Shown in pieces: positions 1-11,500 of a DNA stretch of 64,000 bases; positions within the stretch are counted from its first letter, which is position 1, and each line of letters opens with the position of its first letter. A program made the translations under genes and the position numbers. Origin of the DNA: Paroedura picta (taxonomy: Eukaryota; Chordata; Lepidosauria; Squamata; Gekkonidae). A model generated the notes under the pieces. It was not told where the DNA came from and made no database searches. It was given only the letters and a program-made list of their open reading frames with translations. The stretch lies in the NCBI RefSeq assembly GCF_049243985.1, contig NC_135384.1:12892501-12956500 (forward strand). The letters run 5' to 3'.

Positions 1-780
1 TGGGGAGCACGTCTTATCAGCTAGACTAATTAATTCTTGTAATTCAATATGCAGAATTTTACACTTGATTTTCCCATAAGCAGACCTGAATGATCCTAAA
101 TATAAAGGGCCCAAAGGTATTCCAATGGTTCTGATTTTATGTTCAACCATTTCTAACTAATTGGATCAGTTTTCTGTGAGCATTAAATATGTAAGGCTCA
201 TTGTTTACAAACTAAAAAGCAAGCAAAGCCAAAATTTAATGGTTATCAACCAGGCTTTAGTAGCAAAATGTATTTGATTAAGTTCCAGGCATAGCACTGC
301 ATATGGTACACAGTTTAGAACACCTAAAATCTTTCGCAGAAAATTGGATTGCACATCTTCAAGATCTTGATCCCAAATAGAGTGCCCCGTTAAACCTCTA
401 TTAATTCCTATGGTGAGAAAATACCAGAGAATCTCTTTTTTCTCATTATGGGAAATAATGGAGATTACATCGGGGCACTTTATTTGGGTACCCCTAGAAC
501 TGGATCCCCTGGTCTGATCTTTTTGAAACTTGGGGGCTCTTTAGAGGAGAGACTCCAGCAACTGTATGCAAAGACACATCACAAACACCCCTCCCCCCCA
601 AAAAGAAGAAGCCTGGAAAATATGAAAATGGGTAAATCCCCATATCTTGAAATGTGCTAATGAAAGCAATGTTGCCATTTAAGTCTACAGGGATTTTCTG
701 CCATTTTGGCTGAATCAAAACATTGCTATAGGAGATTCAGATGAATCAAAAATGGTCCATATCTTCTCCTTGCCCATACC
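1..780. other. Intergenic, nothing recognised
   Basis: AT-rich single-copy-looking sequence 3' of the OR pseudogene. Short open frames here show no known motif. Confidence 0.5.
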
Positions 781-792
781 TAGATGCAAATA

Positions 793-1337
793 CTAGATAT
801 TGATTTCTCTGAAAAGCTGAATAAACAATTTTGACAGGGCAACCTTGATATCCTTGTTCCTCATGCTATAAATAATGGGATTCATCAAGGGTGGGACAAG
901 ACTATACAACACAGCTAATGCCAAATCCAGATCAGATGGTGTTTTGGATTGAGGAATCAGGTAGGCACACCATGCAGAGAATATAAATGTAAAGAAAACA
1001 ATGAGATGTGGTAGGCAAGTGGAAAAGGCCTTCTGCTTCCCTTGGATAGAGGGCATTCTCAATACTGTAGAAAAGATCAGCACATATGTGACAATAGTAA
1101 AGACAAAACAACCAAACTCCATAATTACACTGAATGTAACAGCACCAACTTCACTTAGATATGAGTTGGAGCAGGAGTCCTTAAGCAACTGTGGGATTTC
1201 ACAATAGAACTGATTGACAACATTGGAGCAGAAAGTAGCTGTAAATGTGCTGCTAGAAAGAAGTGCAGGATCTGCTTTTCATGTATCCCCGAGAATTCAA
1301 GGAGCAGGAACTTCGAAATGGATGTTTCATTGGCCAT
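793..1337 (-). pseudogene. OR14-like olfactory receptor pseudogene with large internal deletion
   Basis: On the minus strand a normal start (MANETSISKFLLLEFSGIHE) runs into TM1, then the frame jumps at about 1245-1265 to sequence from the second extracellular loop (FCSNVVNQFYCEIPQLLKDS). The 3' part is then open to the natural stop with VLRMPSIQGKQKAFSTCLPH and PPLMNPIIYSMRNKDIKVAL. About 130-140 codons covering TM1 to TM4, with the DRY-type motif, are missing and the two parts are in different frames, so this is not a working receptor. The MANET start and the TM6-TM7 sequence resemble the OR14 group that is large in reptiles and birds; this is from memory of the family. Confidence 0.88.
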
Positions 1338-1534
1338 TTTGGTAGCTCATTCACAAATGAATGCCACCTCTGGAAAGAAAACAGAGGGATACATATAAAA
1401 ATCATGTCTTAAGAAGAAACATTAAATTGAGTTGAGAATAGTATAGCCCTGTTCACAAATTGCACACTATAAACTTTTCACACCATACCTTTGATTTTTC
1501 TTGATAGAGGCATCCCCGCCCCCAAGAAGGATGC

Positions 1535-2225
1535 GACACTTGGCTTGGCTTAACATGGCCACAGCTTTATTATAACAAACAAGGAGTGTTTCTGTCGACC
1601 ACTTTCCCACTTTTATCTTGGCAGCCCTTCAGGGATCCCCCAATGTCCACACCAGAAATTCAAGGATCTCTCTGCTGCCAGGATCCCACACAAAGGGAAG
1701 TGCCACCTCAAGTACCACAGGAGGTGCACACCTCCTTTGGTCTCATGGCAGTGCGAGCCCCTAGTGCCTTTCCCTGAAGGTCAGCCCCGCTCACACCCTG
1801 CTGTCTCTTATGGAGTCCCCTGACCTGGGGGATCTGGGCCACAAGCCAGGCTCCTCCCAAAGGCACGCTCCTTCCTATGCCAACCCACCAGCTGGGATGA
1901 TCAAAACAAACAAACTGAAAAGAATAAACCTCAAAACACAGGGTGGGTATGAGGGAGCAGCAGGCAAATGAGGCTGGGCCTGCACATTTGATGCTTTTTA
2001 AGGGCCCTGTCTACCTGCCCCCTAGTGCCATGATAATTCCATGTCATGCTGCAAAAAGCGCTCTGACCTGGCGAATCATTTTTCTGTGTCCTCTTGCTGG
2101 AAAAACAGACTGCTGCTCTGCTGGCCTACCTCTGGGAGGTAAGCTGGCCAGAGAGCAGGGAGGAAGGGACAGCCTAGAATTCAGCTTGGCCTGAGCCTCG
2201 CTGTTGCCCTGACCAGAGAGTGACA
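1535..2225 (-). mobile_element. LTR-like dispersed repeat, copy 1
   Basis: GC-rich block shared with 5090-5650 and 11100-11830. Read on the minus strand it has a TATA-like box near one end and AATAAAGCTGTGGCC near the other, a layout expected for a solo LTR. No internal coding region is next to it. Family not identified; the copies differ a lot from each other, so it is old. Borders approximate. Confidence 0.4.
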
Positions 2226-2356
2226 TTAGTGGGGCTTCTGAGAGCCACCAGCCCTTGGAATGCCCTGTTCATGCCAGTGCTGCCCTGTTTGGGGCAACAA
2301 GCAGGCTTTGCCAGTCCTCCCTGTTCATATTGCCTCCACCCCGGTTGGGCATGCAT

Positions 2357-2378
2357 ACACACACACACACACACACAT
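2357..2378. repeat. (CA)n microsatellite
   Basis: About ten CA units; a second short (CA)n lies at 3476-3494. Confidence 0.9.
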
Positions 2379-2960
2379 ATTCAAAATTGGAAAACTTTTA
2401 CATTACCTTTGGTAGAAAGTTGGCTTATGAAAATAGTGGAATTTGCAAGTATGGCTATGCTGCTTCATAATTAGAGAAAGGTCAATAGCTTAATGTAGAG
2501 CTTATTTGAAACCCTTATTGTCTTCTTGCAGAAAAGTGTGTGTGGGGGGGGATCAGTGGATGATTTGTGAGTATGTGTAATGTGAAAAGAAATTTACTAG
2601 ACTGTTGATTATAATAGTACAATTGTTAGAGGTATAAAAAGGGGGCGAAAAAGAGAGGGTTTTAGAATACATTTGTAATGTTTTACAAATTTTTGTATAG
2701 GGTACTATTTTGAAACAAGTGTTAAGGTTACGGGGGGGGGGTTGGCTGAATATTTGAAAGCTTAACTATTTTCCTTTTCCTTTTCTACTTCTCTCTTGTG
2801 CTGTTTTTTCTCTTTTCTCTTTTTCTTTGAATTTTATCTCAATCTTTTAAAACTTTCAACAAAATATTAATTAGCAAAAAAGATATACATATATTTTGAC
2901 TGAAAATGCCACTCTAATTGTATGTTGACTGGCCTTCATGCAGCTAAGAAATATGCAATA

Positions 2961-3016
2961 GAAGAAGAAGAAGAAGAAGAAGAAGAAGAAGAAGAAGAAG
3001 AAGAAGAAGAAGAAGA
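2961..3016. repeat. (GAA)n microsatellite
   Basis: About 18 uninterrupted GAA units. Confidence 0.95.
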
Positions 3017-3195
3017 GTTGGTCTTTTAACTCCACTTTTCACACCCAGGAATAGTCTCAAAGCATACAATTGCCTTCCCTTCTTCTCCCCACAACAGATA
3101 TCTTATGACTTAAGGCTGAAAGAACCCTGACAGGACCGTTGTACTTTTATATTGTACTTTTATATGCTATTAAAGGCTTGTTGTTGTATGCTAGT

Positions 3196-3455
3196 AACTG
3201 GTCTGCAATTGCTCACTCCACCACCTTCTCCAGAAATGCTGGCGTGAGACGGGGTGATAGCTAGCAAGATCCTGAAGGTCCAGTGATGGTTTCTTCAATA
3301 GAGGATGTTTCACTGCCTCCTACTTCAACCCATTCAGGAAGATCCCTGATGACAGGGAGAGATTGATAATCATCCAAAGTGCGCCTCCTACTTTCTCAGG
3401 GCTCATTTTGAGGAGTCACAATGGACAGGGGTAGAGTGTTCTCAATCTCTTCTGT
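3196..3455 (-). mobile_element. L2-type LINE fragment (reverse transcriptase region)
   Basis: The minus strand reads EKVGGALWMIINLSLSSGIF, then AVKHPLLKKPSLD and ASYHPVS, matching the L2 segment before the NYRPVS-like motif. A stop interrupts it. Related pieces lie at 18780-18880 and 46230-46530. Confidence 0.7.
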
Positions 3456-4980
3456 TTATATTTTTAATTCCCCCCCACACACACACACACACAAATATTT
3501 AATTTGTGCTTCCAGTTATACTATCAAGTTATATGTACAAATATTCTATTAGAATGGTTTATATACATAACATGTGGTTTATAGCAGAACAGTGGCTGGG
3601 CTGAGATGCTGCTCTAGCCATGATCAACCAAAGACCAAATCCCTTCTTGTTCCTCTGCTTCTCTTGCAATAAGAAGTGAAAGACTGATTTATTTATTTTT
3701 GTATAATTATTACGTGTATTCATTGAAATCGAAGCATCCTTTTTTTTTGCTTAGAGTGCCCCAAATACTTCATTTTGAAAAGTATTCTTGTTGGAAGAGT
3801 AAAACAAAGAGGAAACTGTGCTAGTTACAGGGTGCTTTAGTTGAAGTAAGAAAAAAAAATCAAAAGAAATAATCTTTCCATTGTGATTTGTGCAATGCTT
3901 GTACAGTTTCCAGAACTACAATTAGACAACTTAGCTTCTCTAACCTAAAGTGACCTTCTTATGACCTAAGGAGTCTAATTTGCAAAAATTAACCATAACC
4001 ACCCCACATTTGGTCTGTTTAATGCTGTGAAGAGAAATCAAGTTGCAAATAAGGCATTCAAAGCATTGCAGTACTTTCCAGTTACGATAATGAAGTGTCA
4101 TTACCTGAAAGTTTTACCAGGTGTCTATGAACTCATTTAAAAATTAAGTTTAATTGTGTCTCTAAGGACAACCCTGATTCTTTGTGCTATTTTAACTGAG
4201 AATGTAAATGTCAACATAATGGTCAAGGAGTTATTTTAAAATTACATTTATTCCTTTCAGCCAAGAAAAGAAATGACAACACTCTTGAGTATTAGATACA
4301 TTGTGCAATTCAGATTACTATAATTGGTCGACTGGAGAGCCTTTTTGAAACAACATGGATAGATATGTCCATGATGTTGGGAAATACAGCCCCCCCCCAA
4401 AAAAAAAGCTGTTCTAGAACCTTTTCCAATGTGAAAAATTAATGTAGCTTTCCATCAAAGAAAGCAGAAGAACAAATAATCCAACTAAAATCAAACCTTG
4501 GGTAAGATGCATTGTTCAGATCACACATTCATCCTGATTTCACAAAGAAGTGCCATCAGACTCTGTGGAAAAAAAGCCTTGATATAGTAAAATCCGTATG
4601 GTATTTTACTGCTGTAGGAAGTATATGTTTAATCATTCTAAACGACAGCATTCAGCTTTCCCCTTCCTTTTCTCAAGGAATGACAAATGTCAGAGTAATT
4701 CCAGTTACTATTACAAAAACATGGCATGATTTTAGAACATGTGCCATTCCTGAGGAGTTGGAGCTTCAATAACCTATGTAGGTTTCACACAACCTCATAC
4801 CCAGCAAAATAAAGTATGCAATTTTATTGAAATTATGACCATTTGGAGAACATGTTAATTTAAACAGGTCACAGAATCCAACTTTTCCCGAGAGCAAAAT
4901 ATATACTAAGTCCCATACACATTTTATTTAACAAAAATGTCAGCCACATTTTCACCCATAAGAAAGACTTAAAGAAATAA
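3456..4980. other. Intergenic, no gene recognised
   Basis: AT-rich, with short homopolymers. An open frame at 4512-4772 has no family features. Confidence 0.5.
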
Positions 4981-4985
4981 CATTG

Positions 4986-5085
4986 TTTCTTCATTGCCAT
5001 TTTGATTTCTTTGTTCTGAATTCTGTAGATGACTGGGGGAACTATGGAATAAGTGACAGCAGGTCCCAAGTCCAGATCTGTGGCC
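4986..5085 (-). pseudogene. Short olfactory receptor relic (TM7 end)
   Basis: The minus strand reads DLDLGPAVTYSIVPPVIYRI followed by QNKEIKMAMKK. This lines up with the TM7 region of the pseudogene at 793-1337 (DLDLALAVLYSLVPP, MNPIIYSMRNKDIKVAL) with three residues of the NP motif lost. Its left neighbour is an LTR-like repeat, which appears to replace the rest of the gene. Confidence 0.6.
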
Positions 5086-5089
5086 AACC

Positions 5090-5650
5090 ATGCCCCCCTC
5101 CAGTCCCTAGTGAACTGCAAAGGAATCCTGCCCATCTCCCAGCCAGGAGCATGGGCTCCTTTGGCACTAGGATCCCTTGCAAGTGAAGTTTCCCACATGA
5201 GGTACCACTAGGGGCACAGACATCCATTGGTCCACCTCAGGCCATCCAGCTGTGTGAGGCTTGTGCCTTCCCCCAGGAGTCTGCCCTGTTCACACCCAGC
5301 TGCCTCCTATGGAGGCCCCTGATCTGGGGAGTCTGGGTTGCAGGCCAGACCCCCCACCAAATGCAGGCTGGTCCTATGCCATTCCACAAGCTGTGACAAA
5401 ATGAAAAAAAAACTATGCAATGTACAAAGTTTATAACCAGAAGAACCATGAACATAGGGTGAGTGGAATGGAAACTGTTCATCTCAGCAGTCTGGGCCAA
5501 AGAGGCAGGGCCTGCTCATGTGGTACTTTAAAAAGGTCCATCTCTCTGCCCCCAGTGCCTGACATACATGTGTCAGGCCACCTGAGGCACAGGACTCCAG
5601 CACATCTTTGCTCTGCTCTTCATGGCGCCTGCTCCACCACTTGTCGAGAT
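5090..5650 (-). mobile_element. LTR-like dispersed repeat, copy 2 (partial)
   Basis: Matches copies 1 and 3 over the CTCCTATGGAGGCCCCTGAT region and the TTTAAAAAGG box. One end is cut at the OR relic, the other meets a CR1 LINE. Old fossil; family not identified. Confidence 0.38.
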
Positions 5651-5662
5651 CTGAACACAATG

Positions 5663-6455
5663 GAATAATGGGCAAATGAGAACAAGATGCAATTTAATAA
5701 AGATAAGTGTAAAGTTCTGCATCTGGGTCAGAAAAATGAAAAGCATGCCTACTGGATGGGAGATACGCTTCTAGGTAACACTGTGTGTGAACGAGATTGT
5801 ACTTGTGGATTGTAAGCTAAACATGAGCAGGCAGTGTGATGCAGCGGTAAAAAAGGCAAATGCCATTTTGGGCTGTATCAACAGGGGCATCACATCAAAA
5901 TCACAAGATGTCATAGTCCCATTGTATACAGCACTGGTCAGACCACACCTGGAGTACTGTGTACAGTTCTGGAGGCCTCACTTCAAGAAGGATGTAGATA
6001 AATTGAAAGGGTACAGAGGAGAGCGGCGAAGATGATCTGGAGCCAAGGGACCAAGCCCTATGAAGATAGGTTGAGGGACTTGGGAATATTCAGCCTGGAG
6101 AAAGGAGGTTGAGATGGAACATGATAGCCCTCTTTAAGTATTTGAAAGGTTGTCATTTGGAGGAGGGCAGGATGCTGTTTCCGTTGGCTGCAGAGGAGAG
6201 GACATGCAGTAATGGGTTTAAACTACAAGTACAACAATATAGGCTAGATATCAGGAAAAAGTTTTTCACAGTCAGAGTAGTTAAGCAGTGGAATAGGCTG
6301 CCTAAGGAGGTGGTGAGCTCCCCCTCAGTGGCAGTCTTCAAGCAAAGGTTGGATACACACTTTTCCTGGATGCTTTAGGATGCTTAGGGCCGATCCTGTG
6401 TTGAGCAGGGGGTTGGACTAGATGGCCCATTGGCCCCTTCCAACTCTATGATTCC
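5663..6455 (+). mobile_element. CR1 LINE, 3' part of ORF2 and 3' end
   Basis: Frames read KCKVLHLG, LNMSRQCDAAVKKANAILGC, PLYTALVRPHLEYCVQFW and KFFTVRVVKQWNRLPKEVV, the C-terminal region of CR1 ORF2. Then comes the CR1 3' end GGGTTGGACTAGATGGCC ... CCAACTCTATGATTC. 5' truncated as usual; frameshifted. Confidence 0.88.
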
Positions 6456-6555
6456 AGTGAGAATGTTGGCATCAGGGGAACCTGCACTTTTCCTGCACTA
6501 ACCCGGCCTCAACTGTAAACCTGGCGGAAGAGCTCTGTTTTAATTAATAAGACCC

Positions 6556-6835
6556 CATAGTCAGGTATTTTTCAACCTTTTGACCATGGAGGACCCCTTG
6601 AAGTATTCTTCAGGCTTTGAGAATCCATGGAAGTGATGTAAGCTGGCCACACCCCTGGAAGACATGTGCCATTGGAAATGACATCAACCAGCCACTGCAT
6701 GTGACATCAATGGAAGTATCATTGCCAGGCCTCTTCCTGTGTCACTAGAATTGACTTATATATTAGACCCTCCCATTCCCACCTACTTTTGACTTTCACA
6801 CATTTTTAGAGATGCCAGCCAGGATGGGGGGGGAT
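6556..6835 (+). mobile_element. hAT-like small DNA element, partial copy
   Basis: Shares TTGACCATGGAGGACCCCTTGA and CATTCTTCAGGCTT-type sequence with the complete element at 53362-53691. Degraded; right end unclear. Confidence 0.45.
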
Positions 6836-7129
6836 GGCCAAAACCCGGGGCCATCAGGAGGTCCAGCAGCAGGGCCAGAATTCCAGAAGCACTTTCCCAC
6901 TGGTTGGTTTCTGGCACAGAGATTCGGGGGACTTGGAAATCACATGGCCTTCCTTGTGTGGGTCAAGGGCTCTTGATGTCCTTTGAGATTTAGCCATGGG
7001 GTGTCACTGACTGGTCGACTGGATGGGTCATTGGGCTGATCCAACATGGCACCTTTTTTGTTCTTTTGACTGGGGCAGGGATGGTCTTATTCTCGGTGCT
7101 TGTGGTGGGGCAACCGTGGGAGGGGTTTT

Positions 7130-7335
7130 TAGATTATTAATGGGTTTTTAGCGGGACTTCAGTAAGCCGCCACGAGCCGCCTGGGAGCCAACTGGATAAA
7201 TAAATAATAAATAAGTAAATAAATGTCATCTTCATGTCTTCATAGGGTCCTTCCCCCTAGTCATCAACAAAATAGCTGGTTGGATCCAACTGAAGCAGTT
7301 ACAACATTCTCCTTCCATGTTGTGGAAAACCAAGG
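7130..7335 (-). repeat. Segment inverted relative to 22470-22690 and 35620-35860
   Basis: Contains AGCCGCCACGAGCCGCC, an ATAAATAAATA tract and TAGGGTCCTTCCCCC ... CAACATTCTCCTTCC. The same string of blocks occurs in the V2R-1 and V2R-2 3' flanks on the opposite strand. Confidence 0.7.
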
Positions 7336-8292
7336 CAAATGAAAGAAAACTCAACATGAACTGTATTTTACACAAACATTCCCCTTTGGCAAAGCTCAAT
7401 TGCCTGTACTTGAATACATTTGTGAACCAATGGGAAGATATGGTATCTTAGTAACATAGAAAATAATTTAAAATATATAAATAATTTAAAATGTATCTCC
7501 AGCTGAATGGTTCTCTGGAAGAATAATCACATCCCGTCCCAAAAAGGAAGAAGCTATCTTTGCTAAATCCTTATTTGTCACCTGAATGCTCTTGTGTTGT
7601 GAGAGGAACACAACAAAAGATACAGCTGTGCTTAACTGCAACACAGATGTATATTTAAAAAGAAATCTGGTTCATATCACACTAGCTTGTTCCTTCAGTT
7701 GTAACACATTCTTTTCCATATTTAAGATTTTCCCATGCAGTTTTTCTACATACATATCATATCAGTGCAGGGGTTTTTGGTAGTCAAAAAGCACCCCCCC
7801 CCATCTGGATGCTTCCCCAAGTTTTTCTTTTAATGCTGATGATTTACTTACTTTACTTTGTTTTGTTTTTGCCCTTCTTTCCAGAAACGCTGACAGTTGT
7901 TCTCATGAGATCTGCTTTCCTCCAAGCCACATTATTCACAGTTGACTAGGGAATTAATTATGGACCCTGTCATTATATTGTCCCCATGATGAACTGTTCT
8001 TGTCAAGGCCTATGTGTAATTTCAGGGTGCATACGAAGTGTCCAGTCAATAAACAATCCTCAGACTGTACAAAAGAAATCAGAACAATTCAGTTGTGTCT
8101 TGATGTGCTGTGCGTGTACAGGATTGTGCTGTCTTTCTGTTTTACAGGCCAGATTTCAAGCCAGTTTATTGCAAAAAACAAGGTTTACCGAAATCACGGT
8201 GTATTACCTGATGTAGTGGTTAACCATGGTCATCGTAATAGTTTAGGATGAGCTAGGTAGATCAATCAACGAGTACAGGCTTTTCCTTCAAG
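7336..8292 (+). promoter_or_regulatory. V2R-1 5' flank, conserved in the array
   Basis: From about 7590 to the ATG the sequence is co-linear with 22910-24159 and 36105-37346, interrupted there by a SINE. It probably holds the promoter and any 5' UTR exon; CTGTTTTACAG|GCCAG near 8148 could be a non-coding exon acceptor. No TATA box or binding site can be named. Confidence 0.35.
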
Positions 8293-8507
8293 ATGGTAAT
8301 CTCATTTGTGTTGATGTTGCTACAGATTCCGGCTGAAGGCAAGCCACAGGAAAACATGTGCGGCATCCGTGACCCACTCTTTAATCCACATGAGTATTAT
8401 CAAGCAGGTGACTTCATCTTTGGTGGAATGACTTCTCAGCTTTCCATTCATTTTGAAGACATATCCTTTACAGAACATCCCAAGACAAGGCTGATTGACG
8501 AACCCAT
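8293..8507 (+). CDS. V2R-1 exon 1: signal peptide and start of ligand-binding domain
   Basis: Codes for 71 residues plus two bases of a split codon: a hydrophobic leader, then [19 protein letters not shown] and FGGMTSQ, typical of V2R exon 1. It ends at ..GAACCCAT|GTAAGG. The TAA formed by reading into the intron is not a real stop. Confidence 0.9.
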
Positions 8508-11500
8508 GTAAGGAGTTTTTTGTATTTCCTGTGTACATAGCCAGACAGATTATAGCCAGTGCAAGCAGAGGATTGCCTTGTGACCGCAAAGCATTTGGGG
8601 TGGGGCAGGATCCATGAAAAAGGCATGGAATTATACTCTTTGCTGTCTGTGAAAAGTATTGCAAAACCTAAAATTGCTTTCTGCATCTTCTTTGACTTGT
8701 TCTGAAAATGGGAGCATCACTGGCCTAAAGAATATGGTGGTCCTATCATGAATCTGATGCGCTCATCCTTTCAGTAGAAGACGTTAAAAAGATTTATTGG
8801 TATGATTCTTGTTTTAGTACAACGCTGAAAAACTACCAGCATGTCCTTGCCTTGGCGTTTGCTGTGAAGGAGGTCAATGACAATCCCAAGTTATTACCCA
8901 ATACCAGCCTTGGGTTTCATATCTATGACAGCTACTTCCATGCCAAGTTGACTCATCAGAACATCTTGAATTTCCTCTGCACCTTGGAAAAGATCATCCC
9001 CAATTACTGCTGTAACAACCAGAGGCGTTTAATGGCTGTCATTGGAGGGCTTGATTATGAAACCTCCTTGCACATAGCCAACATGCTGAGCATATACAAA
9101 ATACCACAGGTGGGATGTTTAAATTGTGTGTAAATAGTTCATTATCTTTTCTTTGTATTCTGTGGGACCACCTAACTTCTTATGCCCCCCACAGGGCATT
9201 GCGCTATGTGGGTATGAACCTATTGGTAGTCCCCAGCATGAAGAATGTAGAATAAGGAATGCTCCTGGTGGAATGAGCTCCCGGGATAGCTAAGGACCTT
9301 GACGGAACTTTCTCAGTTCCACGGGGCTTGCAAGATGGAGCTGTTCTACCAGGTTATTGGTTGAAGTCAGTGCTATTAAATCTGGGCCTTCCTGCTGGTT
9401 AGCCAGTTCTTCCCCATTCCTTGTGTCCCCTGAAGCACTATTTTACCAAAAGGCTGGTTGAGCCAGGGGAGGTGGGAATTTTCACTGCTAGAGAGAGCTT
9501 TTATAAGGGTTTCCCCCCCCCTGTTTTGAGGGATTTTATTGTGAGGCCAACTATTGTTATCCACCACAAGCCTTGGTTGGAAGTGGCGGGATATAAATTG
9601 AAATAAAAAATGAATAAAAAGAAAATATATGACTTCACAATGAGATTGATGTAGTTTTTCATAGGAAACAATACAGAAGCTTCCATTGTTCTTTCAAGGT
9701 ATGTAGCAATGCCATTAAGTACTACTTTAGTAATGATCTGTATCACAAATCTGAAAACAGGCAATATCTCTGCTACAATCCAGTCTTTTAAGAGTATCAG
9801 TAAGGCATCATTTAGTTAGGACTGGACTAGAAGCACACATCTCTGCTTGTCCATGAAGTCCACTGAGTTAAGCCTCTTGCACAGTTCCAGCATAACTTAC
9901 TTCACAAGATTCTTGGGTTAAGGTTATACCATCCGGTACTTTTGGGAGGAAAGTATAGAGATATGGTTAGGTAGGTGTACAAAACTATTTCTCTGCATAT
10001 ATTCCTTGTTTCAAGAGATTCAAGAATACTAAACAGGGATGAAACAATGCATCCTTCATTGTTTATTTAGTTTTTAACTCATTTGTTAAAGCAACCCTGA
10101 ACAACAATAAATAAAAAATCACTATAATGAAGTGTAAAATGTTATCTCACAAAGAAGTCCATAATGATCATATGGAAAATAGCCTTCTTTGCCTGCATTT
10201 TAATAACAGGAGGACTCTCTTTGGCCAATGAGTTCCATCTGCCCCCTGATCATCAACTATACTTATTCTTTATTTACTTCATTTCACTTGATCATCACAG
10301 TAACCCTGTGAAGTAAAGAGTCACCCAGTGAGCTTGTACAGCACAGTGGAGATTCAAACCTGATGTCTCCCATATCCTAGTTCAAAACTCTAACCCACTA
10401 CACTGTCTTTTAAGATGATGGAGAGAGCTCATGTAGAACATCTGCAAACAGTAGGACCTGGGTGAGTAATGGAAAGGCATGCTGTAGCAAGTTGCCCGCA
10501 GCTCCCGCTGGACATGGCTCCAATGAATCTTTCTCTCAGAATCCAAAACACCTTGGAAAGGGCCACTTCCCTTTCCAAAATTATCACTAAAATGGCTAAG
10601 GGGTTTAATAATAAATGTTGGAAATGGGCCAAAATACATATGATCTTACAGGTAATACCTAATTACCGATTTTCACTCAAACCGGATGATATGTTGTTAA
10701 GTGTTCATCCAAATGTTTTACCGAACACAGCCAGAACCTTCTTCTTTTATGCTACGAGGATGGTACGGGCGAAGAACTGGAAAGCGAGGGAGACTCCACC
10801 TATCTCCCAATGGTTGGACAAAGTAGCTGAACTTGCAAAAAAAAATTACCGGTATGATTAAACAAAAGACCGGAGGAAGAATATGATGAACAATGGAGCT
10901 ATAATATGAACTATTTAAAGAATGGAAGCTAGGTATTTTAAACATTAGCATGGACTTGCATAGAGCGAAGAGGGCTGACATTTTGTATTGTGTAAGGATT
11001 TTCATTGTATTATCCATTTAGTTATTAGCTGGTTCTTTCTTTGTTGATATGTTATAAGCATATATTAATATAAATAGTTGTTGACTTGCAGGAGGGCATG
11101 TTGGGCTAAGTACGACACACATTTTGGTTGGCTTAAAACAAGGCCACAGCTTTATTGGCATATCAGAGTGTTGGCCAGGCATGGCAGAGGGAGCCTGCAT
11201 ATGTGATCAACTGACCACGAGAACGCTGACCACAGTGGCACCCTGGGAGCCACCCGGTTCCACCCCTGGGAACATGGGTCCCCTTGCCGCTGGGTCCCAT
11301 CCAAGGGAGGTGTATCCACCTGGGGTGCCAAAGAGAGGCGCAAACCTCCAGTGGACCCACCCCAGGTCACCTGGCCCTGCAAGCCTATTTGCCTTCCCCC
11401 GCTGGGTGGGCCTTGCTCGCAGCCACCGGCCGCTTATGGGGGCCCCTAATTAAGGGGCATTCAATGCCCTCTGACCAAACTCCCCCCAAAACAGGCTCCA

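Noticed and set aside
5787-6378. Two open frames resembling a host gene
   Set aside because: CR1 ORF2 remnants with a frameshift and a typical CR1 3' end.
8000-8251. Small open frame upstream of V2R-1, also at 23900 and 37087
   Set aside because: Not conserved as protein (shifts in frame and length between copies); more likely promoter or 5' UTR.
10469-10861. 130-residue + strand open frame in V2R-1 intron 2
   Set aside because: The second half is L1 ORF2 C-terminus; the first half is intron sequence joined by chance.
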